Program-made: the position numbers and the translations under genes
Source of the DNA: an uncultured Sanguibacteroides sp.
Lineage (GTDB): Bacteria > Bacteroidota > Bacteroidia > Bacteroidales > Marinifilaceae
DNA length: 64,000 bases
Direction: 5' to 3'
Assembly: GCF_900543425.1 (NCBI RefSeq)
Contig: NZ_UQRQ01000010.1
Coordinates: 69,938-133,937 of the forward strand
Notes under the pieces: model-generated
What the model saw: only the letters and a program-made list of their open reading frames with translations
Told to the model about the DNA's origin: nothing
Databases searched by the model: none
In this document: one piece after another, positions 1 through 9,275 of the stretch
How positions within the stretch are numbered: the stretch's first letter is position 1
Layout: every line of letters starts with the position of its first letter

Positions 1-1544
1 GTATCCGTACAATAAACGGTAAAACCGATCCACTTACCCTCGGATACAAAGGTATTGTTATCCCCCCAAAAACCGGGAGCTCCCGAAGAGAAAGTACAGC
101 TTTTTACTTCCGGCAATTGAGATAATTCGCTTCTGAATCCGGCATCCTGGCCATAATTTATCCTGTTCGTCAACCAAATAACATTCTCTTTATCAAAACC
201 CAAATAATAATTTCGCATGTACTCCGTTTGCCTTTGAATAACCAAGGTGCCGATAATTAAAACGATCGTCACTACAAATTGGAAACAGATCAACACCTTA
301 CCGTACACGCTCTTGCTCTTCCGGTGAAACATCCCTTTAACCACCTCCACGGAATTAAAACGGGTAATCATCCAGGCAGGCATAATGCCGGCAACGATAC
401 CCGTCAAAACGACAAATCCCAGAATACCGATAAGATTAAAAAAAGAGAGATGATCTTTGATAGATATATCCGTTCCTAACAAATTATTGAATAAAGGTTC
501 CATACTTACAGCCAATATCACCGCAATAATAAAAGCAAACAGACAAAGCCAAATAGATTCTCCGACAAATTGCCTGTACAGATTTGCGTTAGCCGACCCT
601 AACAATTTCTTTACGGCAGCCTCCTTCGCCCGGAATCCGGTTCGTGCCACCGACAAATTGTTGTAATTAATCAACGCCAAAAGAAAAATAATAACCACAA
701 TGGCCGTCAATATACTAACCAACACTTTACTGTTTCCATGGGTAGCGCTCCCGCTATATTCGCTGAAATAAATATCCTGTAAAGGTTGTAAATCGAAAAT
801 TTTTGCCCTACCCGATTTATAAATCCAATAATTCTCCTTAAAATCAGCCAATATTTGAGGAATCTTTGAGATCAAATCGGCTCCGGACTTAGCTAAAAAA
901 TAAAGTCCGAAAGAGTTGTTATCATTGTTTTTCAATAGCTCCGGGCTCCCCCACATACGGGCAAGATACTCGAAGTTAACCACGGCATCACACGAGTTAA
1001 AGTGGGTATTTTTCGGTATGTCTTCCATGATCCCGGTTACCTTCAACCGATGTTGTTCGTTGAGTTCCACCTCCTGCCCTATTGCCGATCTGTCCCCGAA
1101 CAGCTTTCGGGCATAAGAACGGGTTAAAACAATACTTTGAGTCGTGCATAATACCTCATTCGGATCCCCCTCTGACAAGTGAAAAGAAAAGATATTAAAA
1201 AAGGAAGAATCAGCCATGAGGATTTTCATATCCGACTTTTGTCCCTGCTCGTCGGTAGCGATAACATTTCGCTGAAAGATACGGGTATACGATTCGATCT
1301 CCGGATATTTTGCGGCTAATTCTCCTCCCACCAAGGTGCCGAAATAAGAACCGTAATCGGCAATCGCCCGGTAAATTCGATCTTTATTTTTATGGAAATT
1401 ATCTACCGACAACTCCTCGTGAATATAGACACTCAACAAAATAACAAAAGCCATGGAAAAGGCAAAACCCGAAACGGTGATAGCAGTATAGAGCTTATTC
1501 CTCCGCAGGTTTCTAAAAAATATTTTTAAATTCGATAAATTCAT
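1..1544 (-). CDS. FtsX/MacB-type ABC transporter permease (3' end beyond window)
   Basis: The minus strand is open from an ATG at 1544 to the window edge, giving about 514 codons of a protein that family members complete at roughly 750-800 residues. The N-terminus (MNLSNLKIFFRNLRRNK) is followed by a first membrane helix and then a large MacB-like periplasmic domain with IYRAIADYG, FNIFSFHLSEGDP and MEDIPKNTHFN. A cluster of membrane segments (VSILTAIVVIIFLLALINY) and the start of a second periplasmic repeat come next. Members of this Bacteroidota family couple an ABC ATPase to export or envelope stress functions without a fixed substrate. It reads in the same direction as the peptidase-like remnant upstream of it (1772-3034). 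No ATPase gene is visible nearby, so the substrate is unknown. Confidence 0.85.
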   Translation of the reverse strand, partial: MNLSNLKIFFRNLRRNKLYTAITVSGFAFSMAFVILLSVYIHEELSVDNFHKNKDRIYRAIADYGSYFGTLVGGELAAKYPEIESYTRIFQRNVIATDEQGQKSDMKILMADSSFFNIFSFHLSEGDPNEVLCTTQSIVLTRSYARKLFGDRSAIGQEVELNEQHRLKVTGIMEDIPKNTHFNSCDAVVNFEYLARMWGSPELLKNNDNNSFGLYFLAKSGADLISKIPQILADFKENYWIYKSGRAKIFDLQPLQDIYFSEYSGSATHGNSKVLVSILTAIVVIIFLLALINYNNLSVARTGFRAKEAAVKKLLGSANANLYRQFVGESIWLCLFAFIIAVILAVSMEPLFNNLLGTDISIKDHLSFFNLIGILGFVVLTGIVAGIMPAWMITRFNSVEVVKGMFHRKSKSVYGKVLICFQFVVTIVLIIGTLVIQRQTEYMRNYYLGFDKENVIWLTNRINYGQDAGFRSELSQLPEVKSCTFSSGAPGFWGDNNTFVSEGKWIGFTVYCTD

Positions 1545-1771
1545 ACTGATTATTTTATAGTCAAGAGAGAGGTATCAACCCCTATGCCATAAAATCAGCA
1601 TACTCATTTACAGCAAAATATACTAAAACGACTCTCTTGTCCTATCAAAAAATCATACAGTACGTGTATAATTTTTTGTCATTACCCTTTTCTCTCAAAA
1701 CCTCGATTTCGAAAAGACAAAGATAAAATGTATGATCTAAAGATTCACTTCATCGTATTAAGTTTTCATCA

Positions 1772-3034
1772 TTATTTTAGCTTTACCCATTTAACGGCGT
1801 CGGCCACGACTAATTGGGCATACTTCAACCTGCCGTCACTTTCGATAGGAGGAACTCCCCGGTCATCCAACACGACGCGGGATTCTCCTGCCGGTAGGGT
1901 GAAGGTACCTAACGATACCCAATCCGGATCGCCTTTTTGAACTTCCAGGACGATTTCTTCCTTTCCCCCTGGAGTGTAGACGGTATAGTAGTTTTTCATC
2001 CCCGGGTAATCGGTTGTATATTGATCCATGTGGCACATCTCTAAATGAGGTCGATGAATAAATATCTCGTATTTGCCTGCTTCCGGAAGATTTGCCGTCC
2101 ATTCGGCCCTGAACTTTCCCGTGCCGGATGCTTTTGTAAAAGCGCTGCGAATATGATCACCGTAAGCCTTATTTAATCCATATTCTAAGGCTGGAACACC
2201 CCATGTGTTTGCTTTAGTATTACAACCCGCAAAAAAGTATTCTCGATCGTCCTCGTTCGTGATCAGATCCGCCAATCGTTTCCGGTTGTTTGCCGAATCG
2301 ATCAACTGGAAGTTCTCGTCCTCGTTGTCCACGACAATCTCCCCCGGGGGGTAGAATTGATCCCTATCGAGCGGGGTAACCCCTTCTTTAGGTACAGGAC
2401 CCGACAAGGGTGACTCCCCCCTGTTCAATAAAATATTTTTCGGTAAATTGCCCGAGTAGTTCGTGGTTAATTTCAGGGAATATCTCAAGTTTTCATGAAC
2501 GACGATTCGTTTACATTCCCCGGGTTCGATCCGGTAACCCCGGCAATTCACGATCGTCTCTTCCCCGCTTTGCGTCCAACCGCGTGTAATGACCGAAACG
2601 ACACCTTCCGTTTCACTGAAATTACCGACCTTGAAATCGATGACTTGTGTCTCTTTTGTCGTTTTACAGGAGAGATCTTTTATCGATAACAGGGGAAGTT
2701 GACGACTTGCGTACCACTCGTCCATGTATTCCTTGATGTTCTGCCCGAAACGCCGTTCGAACTCCTCGACAAACGAGTCGAAGTCCACTTCCCGGAAACG
2801 GGCACGCTCGCTAAATTCCCGTGTAAACCGGGTCAGGGAGTCCCAGGTGGTAATCGTCGTGAGGTAACCCAATAAATGAGAAACTTTTAAAGAAATAGCG
2901 ATACTTTGCTCCCCGCTATACCCTTCCGTGATAACCCCTTCCAATCCTTTTTCCACGATCCGATTCAATATTTTCGGCGTTATATTTAATCTGACTTCTT
3001 CCGGCTGTATCATTTGATTGATTATTAAATCCAT
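1772..3034 (-). CDS. C-terminal remnant of an M1-peptidase-like protein with golvesin-type domain
   Basis: The 420-residue open frame has no signal peptide and starts abruptly. Its first ~120 residues resemble the helical C-terminal end of gluzincin/M1 peptidases (FGQNIKEYMDEWYASRQLP), followed by a beta-rich stretch. The last ~150 residues look like a golvesin/Xly carbohydrate-binding-like domain (KYEIFIHRPHLE ... WVSLGTFTLPAG ... VVADAVKWVK). The catalytic HExxH region expected of a complete M1 enzyme is absent. An in-frame stop lies just upstream of the ATG, and the start abuts the boundary of the efflux segment at about 3.1 kb. I read it as a 5'-truncated gene that may still be translated. 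Domain names come from pattern recognition only; a stand-alone binding protein is the alternative. Confidence 0.6.
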   Translation of the reverse strand: MDLIINQMIQPEEVRLNITPKILNRIVEKGLEGVITEGYSGEQSIAISLKVSHLLGYLTTITTWDSLTRFTREFSERARFREVDFDSFVEEFERRFGQNIKEYMDEWYASRQLPLLSIKDLSCKTTKETQVIDFKVGNFSETEGVVSVITRGWTQSGEETIVNCRGYRIEPGECKRIVVHENLRYSLKLTTNYSGNLPKNILLNRGESPLSGPVPKEGVTPLDRDQFYPPGEIVVDNEDENFQLIDSANNRKRLADLITNEDDREYFFAGCNTKANTWGVPALEYGLNKAYGDHIRSAFTKASGTGKFRAEWTANLPEAGKYEIFIHRPHLEMCHMDQYTTDYPGMKNYYTVYTPGGKEEIVLEVQKGDPDWVSLGTFTLPAGESRVVLDDRGVPPIESDGRLKYAQLVVADAVKWVKLK

Positions 3035-3136
3035 CCCCCTATACCTAGCTGGTCATTTATCCCCACTGAAAGGATTTTTATTTCTGAGAATTGAATCATT
3101 GAAAGCAGAGTTCATCAGGAATACAAACAATAAAAG

Positions 3137-3166
3137 GACTGACTCGGATTTCAATCTGAGTCAGTC
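3137..3166 (-). terminator. Intrinsic terminator of the efflux operon
   Basis: GACTGACTC and GAGTCAGTC arms form a strong hairpin with a short loop. Read on the minus strand the stem is followed by CCTTTTATTG. It lies 46 bases past the stop of the last efflux gene and so ends the operon that runs from 7269. Confidence 0.75.
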
Positions 3167-3211
3167 TCATATTTGATGTAGCACGCTACAAGGAGCAAGA
3201 ATTACAGTCTC

Positions 3212-4837
3212 TTACTTCCTTCTTGCAAGATACTCGATGGCATAAACCGGCCAACGGGGAACTTTTCGGATATTTGTACGGACTGCAGGAATGTCGCACA
3301 GCAGGAAGAGGGCTGCAAGAGCTAAGGCGAACCAGATAACATAGCCGTATACCTGTTTCATTGCCACCATCATCATGGAGTGCAGGAAGTCGTGCCCAAC
3401 GTACTCGCCGAAGTTAAAGTGCGCCATATCCAAGTGAGTGAGAGTAAGTTGCTGTCCGTAACTCATCATATTATCGTTCATAAAGTGCGAGAAGATGGTG
3501 GTATGAATGCCATAACCTGCCGCTCCTGCCAGATACATATGGAGGATATTGAACACGAACAAGCCCATGAAAAACTGTTCAAGGCTGGGCACTGATTCGT
3601 CTAAAGCCCACATCAATGTGGGGGCAAGTATGGCATAAGCAAATCCCCGCAAGAATATGGCAAGGCGATACTGCTCGATATTGACATTCATGTCCAGCGT
3701 AAAGTACATCAACATACCATAGAACGCAATGCAGATGAAAGCTATGCCGAAGAGTTTCCATACCTTCCACTTTTTTACTTTTAGCCAAAAGAGGTCAAGC
3801 AAGATGCCAACGTACATACCGGGAAGTGCCCACATATACTGCGCCTCTTTGGTCAGCTCCTCCAGTCGGATGACTTCGCTGTAAAGTATCTCTTCCATTG
3901 TGTGTTCAGCACCGAAAGCAAGTTCGGCAAAAAAGGTAACGATGAGAATGGGAACAACGTTGCGACGTGTGAAAAGACTGAGTTCGACGTAAGGGTAACG
4001 GTAATAGTGAAGGCGGTAGAGCACAATGCCGGAAAGTACAATGGTCGCACCGAACAGAAGGCGCATGCGGAGCGTGTCGAACCACATGAAATAGTCACCA
4101 TACACCACGATGTAAGATACCACGAGCATCAGTCCACAGATGAACAACGCTCCCTGAAAGTCAATCCCTTTGAGTGACAGGCGCTGGGGCATGGGACAGA
4201 ACGGGCGGCAGAAGATGACTTGCGTGAGTAGTACGAACAGCATGGTGCCTATAGTAAAGACGTGCATCATCTGCCAGGTGAAATGATGACCGAACCAAGC
4301 TGCAAGCCATCCGCTGCCTTCTATAGCGGTGAGCAAGATGATGTGGAGCACGGGAAAGAAGACGGCAAAATCGCGTCGGGGGGTAATCCAAAGCTGAATG
4401 TTGCTCATACACTCGAACGTACCTTGTATCTTGGCCATTCCGGCAATGAAGCACACCACCGCAAGTACAGGTATCGACTGGCAATACATTGTCAGCACGT
4501 TGCATACGCCAAGGACAATGGCGGAACCGCAAAGCAACTGCCGGTTAGTGAAACGGAACTTCATGCGGAAGAGCATAGGGAAATACACAGCCATGCCCGC
4601 AAGGGTGGCATAAAGCAGGAAGAGTACGTCCTCAATCATGAAGTTGGTGGTGCCACGGATGCCATCCAGTGCACCGAGGTAGATGCCTCCGCTGAACTGA
4701 AAGCAAAGGGCGGTCAGCACGTACAGCCAGGGCTGGATACGGCGAGGCACCCACTCCTTCATCATCGGCATGGAAAAGCCCATGCTGGGGGGAGGACCGC
4801 CAGCACTCTTCATAAAGAATTCTGTTAATTGTCCCAT
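3212..4837 (-). CDS. MFS drug-efflux permease, DHA2 (EmrB-like) family
   Basis: This 541-residue, highly hydrophobic protein has about 14 predicted membrane helices, the size and topology of the DHA2 branch of the major facilitator superfamily. It begins with a short cytoplasmic tail ending MMKEWVPRRIQPW before the first helix. It is the third gene of an operon with an HlyD-type adaptor (gap 6 bp) and a TolC-type channel, so the inferred role is proton-driven export of drugs or other toxic compounds across both membranes through a tripartite pump. A terminator follows. The operon lies between two truncated genes and next to a decayed mobile-element gene, which suggests acquisition by transfer. 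The substrate cannot be read from sequence. Confidence 0.9.
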   Translation of the reverse strand: MGQLTEFFMKSAGGPPPSMGFSMPMMKEWVPRRIQPWLYVLTALCFQFSGGIYLGALDGIRGTTNFMIEDVLFLLYATLAGMAVYFPMLFRMKFRFTNRQLLCGSAIVLGVCNVLTMYCQSIPVLAVVCFIAGMAKIQGTFECMSNIQLWITPRRDFAVFFPVLHIILLTAIEGSGWLAAWFGHHFTWQMMHVFTIGTMLFVLLTQVIFCRPFCPMPQRLSLKGIDFQGALFICGLMLVVSYIVVYGDYFMWFDTLRMRLLFGATIVLSGIVLYRLHYYRYPYVELSLFTRRNVVPILIVTFFAELAFGAEHTMEEILYSEVIRLEELTKEAQYMWALPGMYVGILLDLFWLKVKKWKVWKLFGIAFICIAFYGMLMYFTLDMNVNIEQYRLAIFLRGFAYAILAPTLMWALDESVPSLEQFFMGLFVFNILHMYLAGAAGYGIHTTIFSHFMNDNMMSYGQQLTLTHLDMAHFNFGEYVGHDFLHSMMMVAMKQVYGYVIWFALALAALFLLCDIPAVRTNIRKVPRWPVYAIEYLARRK

Positions 4838-4843
4838 TACGCA

Positions 4844-5872
4844 TTACTCCTTAACGATACATTCCACATTATAACCGCCCTTTAGCTTGGCAACATCACT
4901 GTTCGTATCGAGCTTGATGCGCACGGTAACACGCTGTTCAACCTTCACAAAATTGCCAGTGGCATTGTCGATGGGAATGAGTGAGAAGGCACTGCCGGTA
5001 GCATCGGAGATGCGTTCCACCGTACCCGTATATTCCACATCCGGAACGGCGTCAGCTGTAATCTCCACCTTATTGCCCACATTGATGTGAGGCAACTGGC
5101 TTTCCTTGTAGTTCGCCTCAATCCAACGTTCATCCTTGTCAACGATACTCACCAGTGTCTGCCCCGGATTGACAAGCTGTCCTGCATGAATGTCCTTCGT
5201 GCCGACAGTACCGTCGCAAGTGGCAATGATGTAGCAATAAGAAAGATTAAGGCGGGCGAGGTCAACAGCACGACGAGCCAGTTCTATGCCCTGCTCCGAA
5301 GCAGAAAGATGATGTCCCTGCTCGGCTACAACAGCCGACTGCATCTGGCGTGAACGAACCGCCTGTTCATAGGCTGCCTTGGCACTCAGATAACCCGTAT
5401 GTACTTTATCATACTGTTGTTGGGTGACGGCATCTTGGCTGAGGAGGTTCTTGAAACGGTTATCCTCACGCATGGCATTCTCCATCTGCGCACGTGCTGA
5501 TTCGATGCCTGCCTCGGTAACGGTCATGCTTGTCTTGGTGGTAACGATGCTGCTTGCCGTTCCCTTCGAGCCCTGTTCGGCACGGATAAGGTCTGTCTCG
5601 GCTTGAGCCAGCCGCAAGCGAAATTCAGCATCCTCAATGATGACGAGTGTGTCCCCCTTCCTTACCTGCTGAAAATCGGTAAAGCGTACCTCACGGATGA
5701 AGCCTTGTACACGGCTGCTCTGAGGCACGACATTCTGACGAACACGGGCATTGTCGGTAAATTCTCCACTACCGAAGTGTATGAACTGACTTACCACGTA
5801 AACAGCTCCGCCCAAAAGGCAAAGCACGATGAGCGTATTATATATATAAGTGTATATTTTGTTCTTTTCCAT
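4844..5872 (-). CDS. HlyD/EmrA-family periplasmic adaptor of the efflux pump
   Basis: This 342-residue membrane-fusion protein has one N-terminal membrane helix (about residues 9-28), then a split lipoyl-like domain (VQGFIREVRFTDFQQVRKGD and, later, CYIIATCDGTVGTKDIHAGQ) around a long alpha-helical hairpin (about residues 80-185, rich in Ala, Glu and Gln). A beta-barrel segment follows (DERWIEANYKESQLPHI). Proteins of this family bridge an inner-membrane exporter and a TolC channel. The gene sits between tolC-like and MFS genes on the same strand with gaps of 2 and 6 bp, which makes co-translation likely. Confidence 0.93.
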   Translation of the reverse strand: MEKNKIYTYIYNTLIVLCLLGGAVYVVSQFIHFGSGEFTDNARVRQNVVPQSSRVQGFIREVRFTDFQQVRKGDTLVIIEDAEFRLRLAQAETDLIRAEQGSKGTASSIVTTKTSMTVTEAGIESARAQMENAMREDNRFKNLLSQDAVTQQQYDKVHTGYLSAKAAYEQAVRSRQMQSAVVAEQGHHLSASEQGIELARRAVDLARLNLSYCYIIATCDGTVGTKDIHAGQLVNPGQTLVSIVDKDERWIEANYKESQLPHINVGNKVEITADAVPDVEYTGTVERISDATGSAFSLIPIDNATGNFVKVEQRVTVRIKLDTNSDVAKLKGGYNVECIVKE

Positions 5873-5874
5873 TA

Positions 5875-7269
5875 TTATAATGTATTTGTTACGTATTTGA
5901 GTTTATAGAAATTATAAAGCATACCGATGCGGGCATTGACCAGTGCTATTTCAGCAGAGAGTTTCATGTTAGAGGCATCAACCATATCAGTAAGGAGCGC
6001 AAGGTCATTCTGATAACGGTTTTGCACCACGGAGTAGTTCTGATTGGCAAGTTCCACCTGCTTCTGCTGCGTCTTCACCTCGGTGTAGGATGTCAGAAGG
6101 TTGGTGTAGCTTGCCTGTACACCATTCTCCACCCCCTCATGCGCCAAGGCGAGTGCTTCCTGCGACTGTTGATGCTCTACACGTGCCTTGCGGATGTGGT
6201 GTTTGTTCTTCCAAAGATTGCCAAGTCTGAATTTTACACCTATCCCGACGAACCACACGTTTACATTGCAATCTTTCGGGATGAGGTCTTGCGTATATGG
6301 ACCAAAGAACTGATTCTCTGCCACAACAGCTACCGAAGGCAATGATTCCGCTTTTGCCTGCTTCACTTTCTGCTCCGCAAGATTTGTGGCAACTGCTGCC
6401 TGACGGATACCAAGGTTGTTGTCCGCTGCTGTCTGTTGCCATATATCTTGAGCAGCGATTGCCGAGATTGCATTTATTTCTGTGTCAAGTTCATTCTTAT
6501 CGGGTACTATAACCGTCTGCTCCGGTAAATGAAGTGTTGTAACCAGCTGATAGTTGATGACAGTAGAAGCATCGGTGAGCTTCGTCAACGTGAGTTCAAG
6601 CCCCTGCAACTGAAGTTCATAGCGAGTGATATCGTTCTGCAAGACGGTGCCTTGCTCACGGCGGGCTTTCATTTGCTCAATCTCCTTCTGCGTCAGTGCG
6701 ATATTCTGGCGAACCACTTCTATCTGATTGTTCAGCTTGCAGAGGTCAAGGTAGTAACCCGTCAACAAGAAGCGTACCTCCTGGCGGTTCTTCTCGACAT
6801 CGAGTTCTGCCATTTCCTTACCCAGTTCCGCCATGCGGATACCCGAACGGATAGCACCACCCACATATACGACCTGCGACACTTGAGCTGTAAAACTGTT
6901 TCCCCAGTGGGGAGTGTCCTGTTTGCCGTTTGCTACGGGAACAGCTCCCACACCCGGCACGATGTAATCAGTCGTTCCATTAGTCGAAAAGCCTCGCGAC
7001 AGCATGAATGCATTGCCCGTATAACTGCCCTGAAGGCTCAAATCCACACTCGGCAGCAAAGCCGATTTGGCTGCTGCCACCCCTTCATCGGCTGCCCGCA
7101 GAGCTACCTCACTCACTCTCACCTTTTGACTCTGCTGGTCAGCAAGGTTGTAAAGTGTTGTGAGTGTCATCGCCTGCACAGCCCTGTCTTGCGCACATAT
7201 AGGCACAAAAAAAGCCCCTTCGGCCATCAGAGCGACAGCCAAAGCAGAATAAGCCATAAATTTGTTCAT
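5875..7269 (-). CDS. TolC-family outer-membrane efflux channel
   Basis: The 464-residue precursor has an N-terminal signal peptide (hydrophobic to about residue 24, ending ICAQD). Two outer-membrane-efflux repeats of alternating long helices and beta strands follow; LYNLADQQSQKVRVSEVALR opens the first and AAVATNLAEQKVKQAKAESL lies in the second. Trimers of such proteins form the exit duct for HlyD/MFS pumps. It is the first gene of the three-gene efflux operon. The 5' flank to about 7600 is AT-rich and probably holds the promoter, but I could not pick a clear one. Confidence 0.93.
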   Translation of the reverse strand: MNKFMAYSALAVALMAEGAFFVPICAQDRAVQAMTLTTLYNLADQQSQKVRVSEVALRAADEGVAAAKSALLPSVDLSLQGSYTGNAFMLSRGFSTNGTTDYIVPGVGAVPVANGKQDTPHWGNSFTAQVSQVVYVGGAIRSGIRMAELGKEMAELDVEKNRQEVRFLLTGYYLDLCKLNNQIEVVRQNIALTQKEIEQMKARREQGTVLQNDITRYELQLQGLELTLTKLTDASTVINYQLVTTLHLPEQTVIVPDKNELDTEINAISAIAAQDIWQQTAADNNLGIRQAAVATNLAEQKVKQAKAESLPSVAVVAENQFFGPYTQDLIPKDCNVNVWFVGIGVKFRLGNLWKNKHHIRKARVEHQQSQEALALAHEGVENGVQASYTNLLTSYTEVKTQQKQVELANQNYSVVQNRYQNDLALLTDMVDASNMKLSAEIALVNARIGMLYNFYKLKYVTNTL

Positions 7270-7604
7270 GAAATAAAAATAGATGTATTGTTGTTCATTA
7301 TTTTTCCTTTAACCGTTAACCTTTGTCATTCCCTTGGAAATACTAATAATGAACTTAAGAGTCCGGACAGCATTACATCTGCCACAATGCTCTACAAACA
7401 GTCTCATCAGGGAATATAAAAAGATGAGAACCGAATATCAAGCACTATTGATTAAAAAATCCGGCGCAAATTTACAAATAAAAATTCAAAATAGGGTTGA
7501 GAAAGTCGGAATAATTGTATATGCAAACTTAAATAGGAATAGGATGTATCAATATAATTTTCTGTAACAATTGTTAGTACTTTTATCACCACACGAAGTT
7601 TTTT
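7270..7604. other. Non-coding flank upstream of the efflux operon
   Basis: This stretch is AT-rich with no convincing gene or RNA on either strand. It should contain the promoter of the tolC-like gene, reading left. The short open frames here have no coding character. Confidence 0.5.
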
Positions 7605-7646
7605 AATGAGGGTGCATCACTTTATTTATTACGATACACCCTCATT
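7605..7646. repeat. Inverted repeat beside mobile-element remnant
   Basis: AATGAGGGTG (7605-7614) and CACCCTCATT (7637-7646) are perfect complements around a 22-base AT-rich loop. No good T-tract follows on either strand, so this is not a clear terminator. It may be a leftover of the element that brought the efflux genes. Confidence 0.5.
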
Positions 7647-7652
7647 GTTGAT

Positions 7653-8166
7653 TTATCTTCTCATTGAAAAGCCTCTCTTTTGCTGTTGGTCATAATTTCC
7701 TTCCACCACATTGTCAACTTCCCGTCTGGCTTTGATTTGCTCCCGGTTGTCAAACCCGCCTTTCTACTTGGCGGTGAAGTACAGGAAATCCCCGGCAGTC
7801 CAGTGTGATTGCCTGTCATTTCCGAACAGGTCAAGAGCACCCTTAATGTCCGACCTGCTCGGTGTCAAAGTGTGGCTTGTAATAATCACGAGCGAAACGG
7901 ATAACACAATGTACCGCCTTGCGGAAGATGTCGCTTGTTTTGAGCAGCAGGAAACTGAGACAGCCAATAAGGAAGGTATAGAGCTTTCCGTGTTCGTTGG
8001 TATAGCGGAGTTGGAACTGCTTTTCGGACAGCTCAAAGTCCAGATACAGCACATTGTCAGTCCGGGCGATACGGTCGGCTATCTGCACGGCAAGGATGGA
8101 CTTGCCCACATTGGAATCCGCAAAGAGGCAGGACAGTTCCCCCTCATACCAGAAGCTGTCCCACAC
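7653..8166 (-). pseudogene. Decayed AAA_25/RepA-like ATPase gene of a mobile element
   Basis: On the minus strand the sequence reads WYEGELSCLFADSNVGKSIL, a P-loop (ADSNVGKS) typical of the AAA_25/RepA-like ATPases of Bacteroidota conjugative and mobilizable elements. Then comes VLYLDFELSEKQFQLRYTN. The match breaks after HGKLYTF and resumes in another frame as FGNDRQSHWTAGDFLYFTAK. An amber stop follows, but coding sense continues in frame (KGGFDNREQIKARREVDN) to a TAA at 7653. The N-terminus before the P-loop is missing. The gene has at least a frameshift or deletion, an internal stop and a lost 5' end, so it is dead. It marks the right part of a transferred segment that also carries the efflux operon. 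Confidence 0.75.
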
Positions 8167-8302
8167 TCAACCTCCGAACAACCTCCCGCCATTCAGGATG
8201 GTTCCATTCCCATTCTTCCAAACGACTCGACTCGTGGACCAGCAATTTTTCCCGATAAGATCTTAAAATCAATTCTATAATGTCTTCCGGTATTTCATGC
8301 AT
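8166..8302 (-). pseudogene. 5' fragment of a FecR-like anti-sigma gene, cut by the mobile segment
   Basis: From an ATG at 8302 the minus strand encodes MHEIPEDIIELILRSYREK, then SRLEEWEWNHPEWREVVRRL. This matches the shape of the cytoplasmic N-terminal helices of FecR anti-sigma factors, where Glu-Trp and Asn-His-Pro-type motifs recur. The similarity ends near 8166, exactly where the mobile-element ATPase reading begins. It sits just downstream of a sigma-factor gene on the same strand, the usual ECF sigma-FecR order. Everything after about residue 45 (membrane helix and FecR domain) is lost. Confidence 0.55.
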
Positions 8303-8432
8303 CGTATTCCATTTTTAATTTTGTCCTTACGACAGGAAAAAATCAAAAATGGGTGACAATATTTTTAATAAAAAGAAATTATTTTTTCAACAAGTATAGT
8401 AAAAAGCTGAATATAAGACATTCATACAAATA

Positions 8433-8946
8433 TCATTCACGTATCATCTTAACGAAAGCCCATAAAATAGAGAAAGTTTTATCATCTAATCTTGTACGAA
8501 GTGTCGTGAGTGAACGGGTCAAAACTGTCTTCACGGTATTAATCGAAACATTAAACTCTTCAGCTACCTCCTTATAACGTTTTCCTTCTAAAACTACGGC
8601 TTTAAAAATTTCCCGTGTGCGGTCTGGTAAATTATCGATCTCCTTGTAAATAGAGCTCATGTAACGATCATAGTCCGATTCGTCAAACAGCTCCGAAGCA
8701 GGCCACTCCAAAACGGTATCTATCGGCTTTAATAAAATCTCTTCCTTCGATTCCAACACATTCAAACAACGATTACGAACCGACTGATATAAATAAGAAC
8801 GCAAATAATTTTTTATCGAATCAAAACGTCTATTTTCCCAAAATTGAATAAGCGGTCAAAGGCCTGTAAAAACGACGAAAAAGCAATTCCAAGCCGTATT
8901 TATTTCCCTGTTTCAAAAGTTCTAAAATCTTATCAGCTTCCTCCAT
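8433..8946 (-). pseudogene. ECF sigma-70 factor with internal deletion and frameshift
   Basis: From the ATG at 8946 the minus strand reads MEEADKILELLKQGNKYGLE and FRRFYRPLTAYS, the normal start of a Bacteroidota ECF sigma factor, and then hits a stop in that frame (LGK-stop). In another frame it resumes as FWENRRFDSIKNYLRSYLYQ and continues intact through sigma region 4 (LPDRTREIFKAVVLEGKRY ... VSINTVKTVLTRSL) to the end at 8433. About 20 residues of region 2, normally ...EAEDIVQDxF..., are missing at the join. Region 2 binds core polymerase and the -10 element, so the product should not work, although the 123-residue C-terminal part could be translated alone. Confidence 0.75.
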
Positions 8947-9197
8947 CCGATATCAACCTATTTTATAATACTCCTCATAAAAACTTATCCTATGAAATTA
9001 TCACACGCAAATTAGACTCCCGTACTATAATTAATTATATAAAAATATACTTACACCATGAATAAAGACAAACAAATCTATATTTTTAACATGAATTTAA
9101 TACAATATTGTTTTAATATAGACACAACAGATAACAATATAAAATATTCGTATTCCCAGTTACATATTAATATGCTGTTTTTTGTTGCTTTATTTAT
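8947..9197. other. AT-rich intergenic region, no gene seen
   Basis: The stretch between the broken sigma factor and the porin promoter is over 75% A/T by eye. Neither strand shows coding signals or RNA-like structure. Confidence 0.5.
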
Positions 9198-9228
9198 TTT
9201 GCAAAAGAGGAATATAGTATTATTTTTG
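9198..9228 (+). promoter_or_regulatory. Bacteroidota-type promoter for the porin gene
   Basis: TTTG at 9198-9201 and TATTTTTG at 9221-9228 are 19 bases apart. This fits the Bacteroides sigma-ABfr consensus (-33 TTTG, -7 TAnnTTTG). The implied start of transcription is about 40 bases before the ATG at 9276. Confidence 0.65.
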
Positions 9229-9275
9229 CCGCCTTTAATTGAACTTAACCAAAAACACGTTAAACGGAATTATTC

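Noticed and set aside
4262..4828. 188-codon plus-strand open frame inside the MFS gene
   Set aside because: It lies wholly within a well-supported minus-strand transporter gene and has the odd composition (many His, Gln and Lys) of an antisense shadow.
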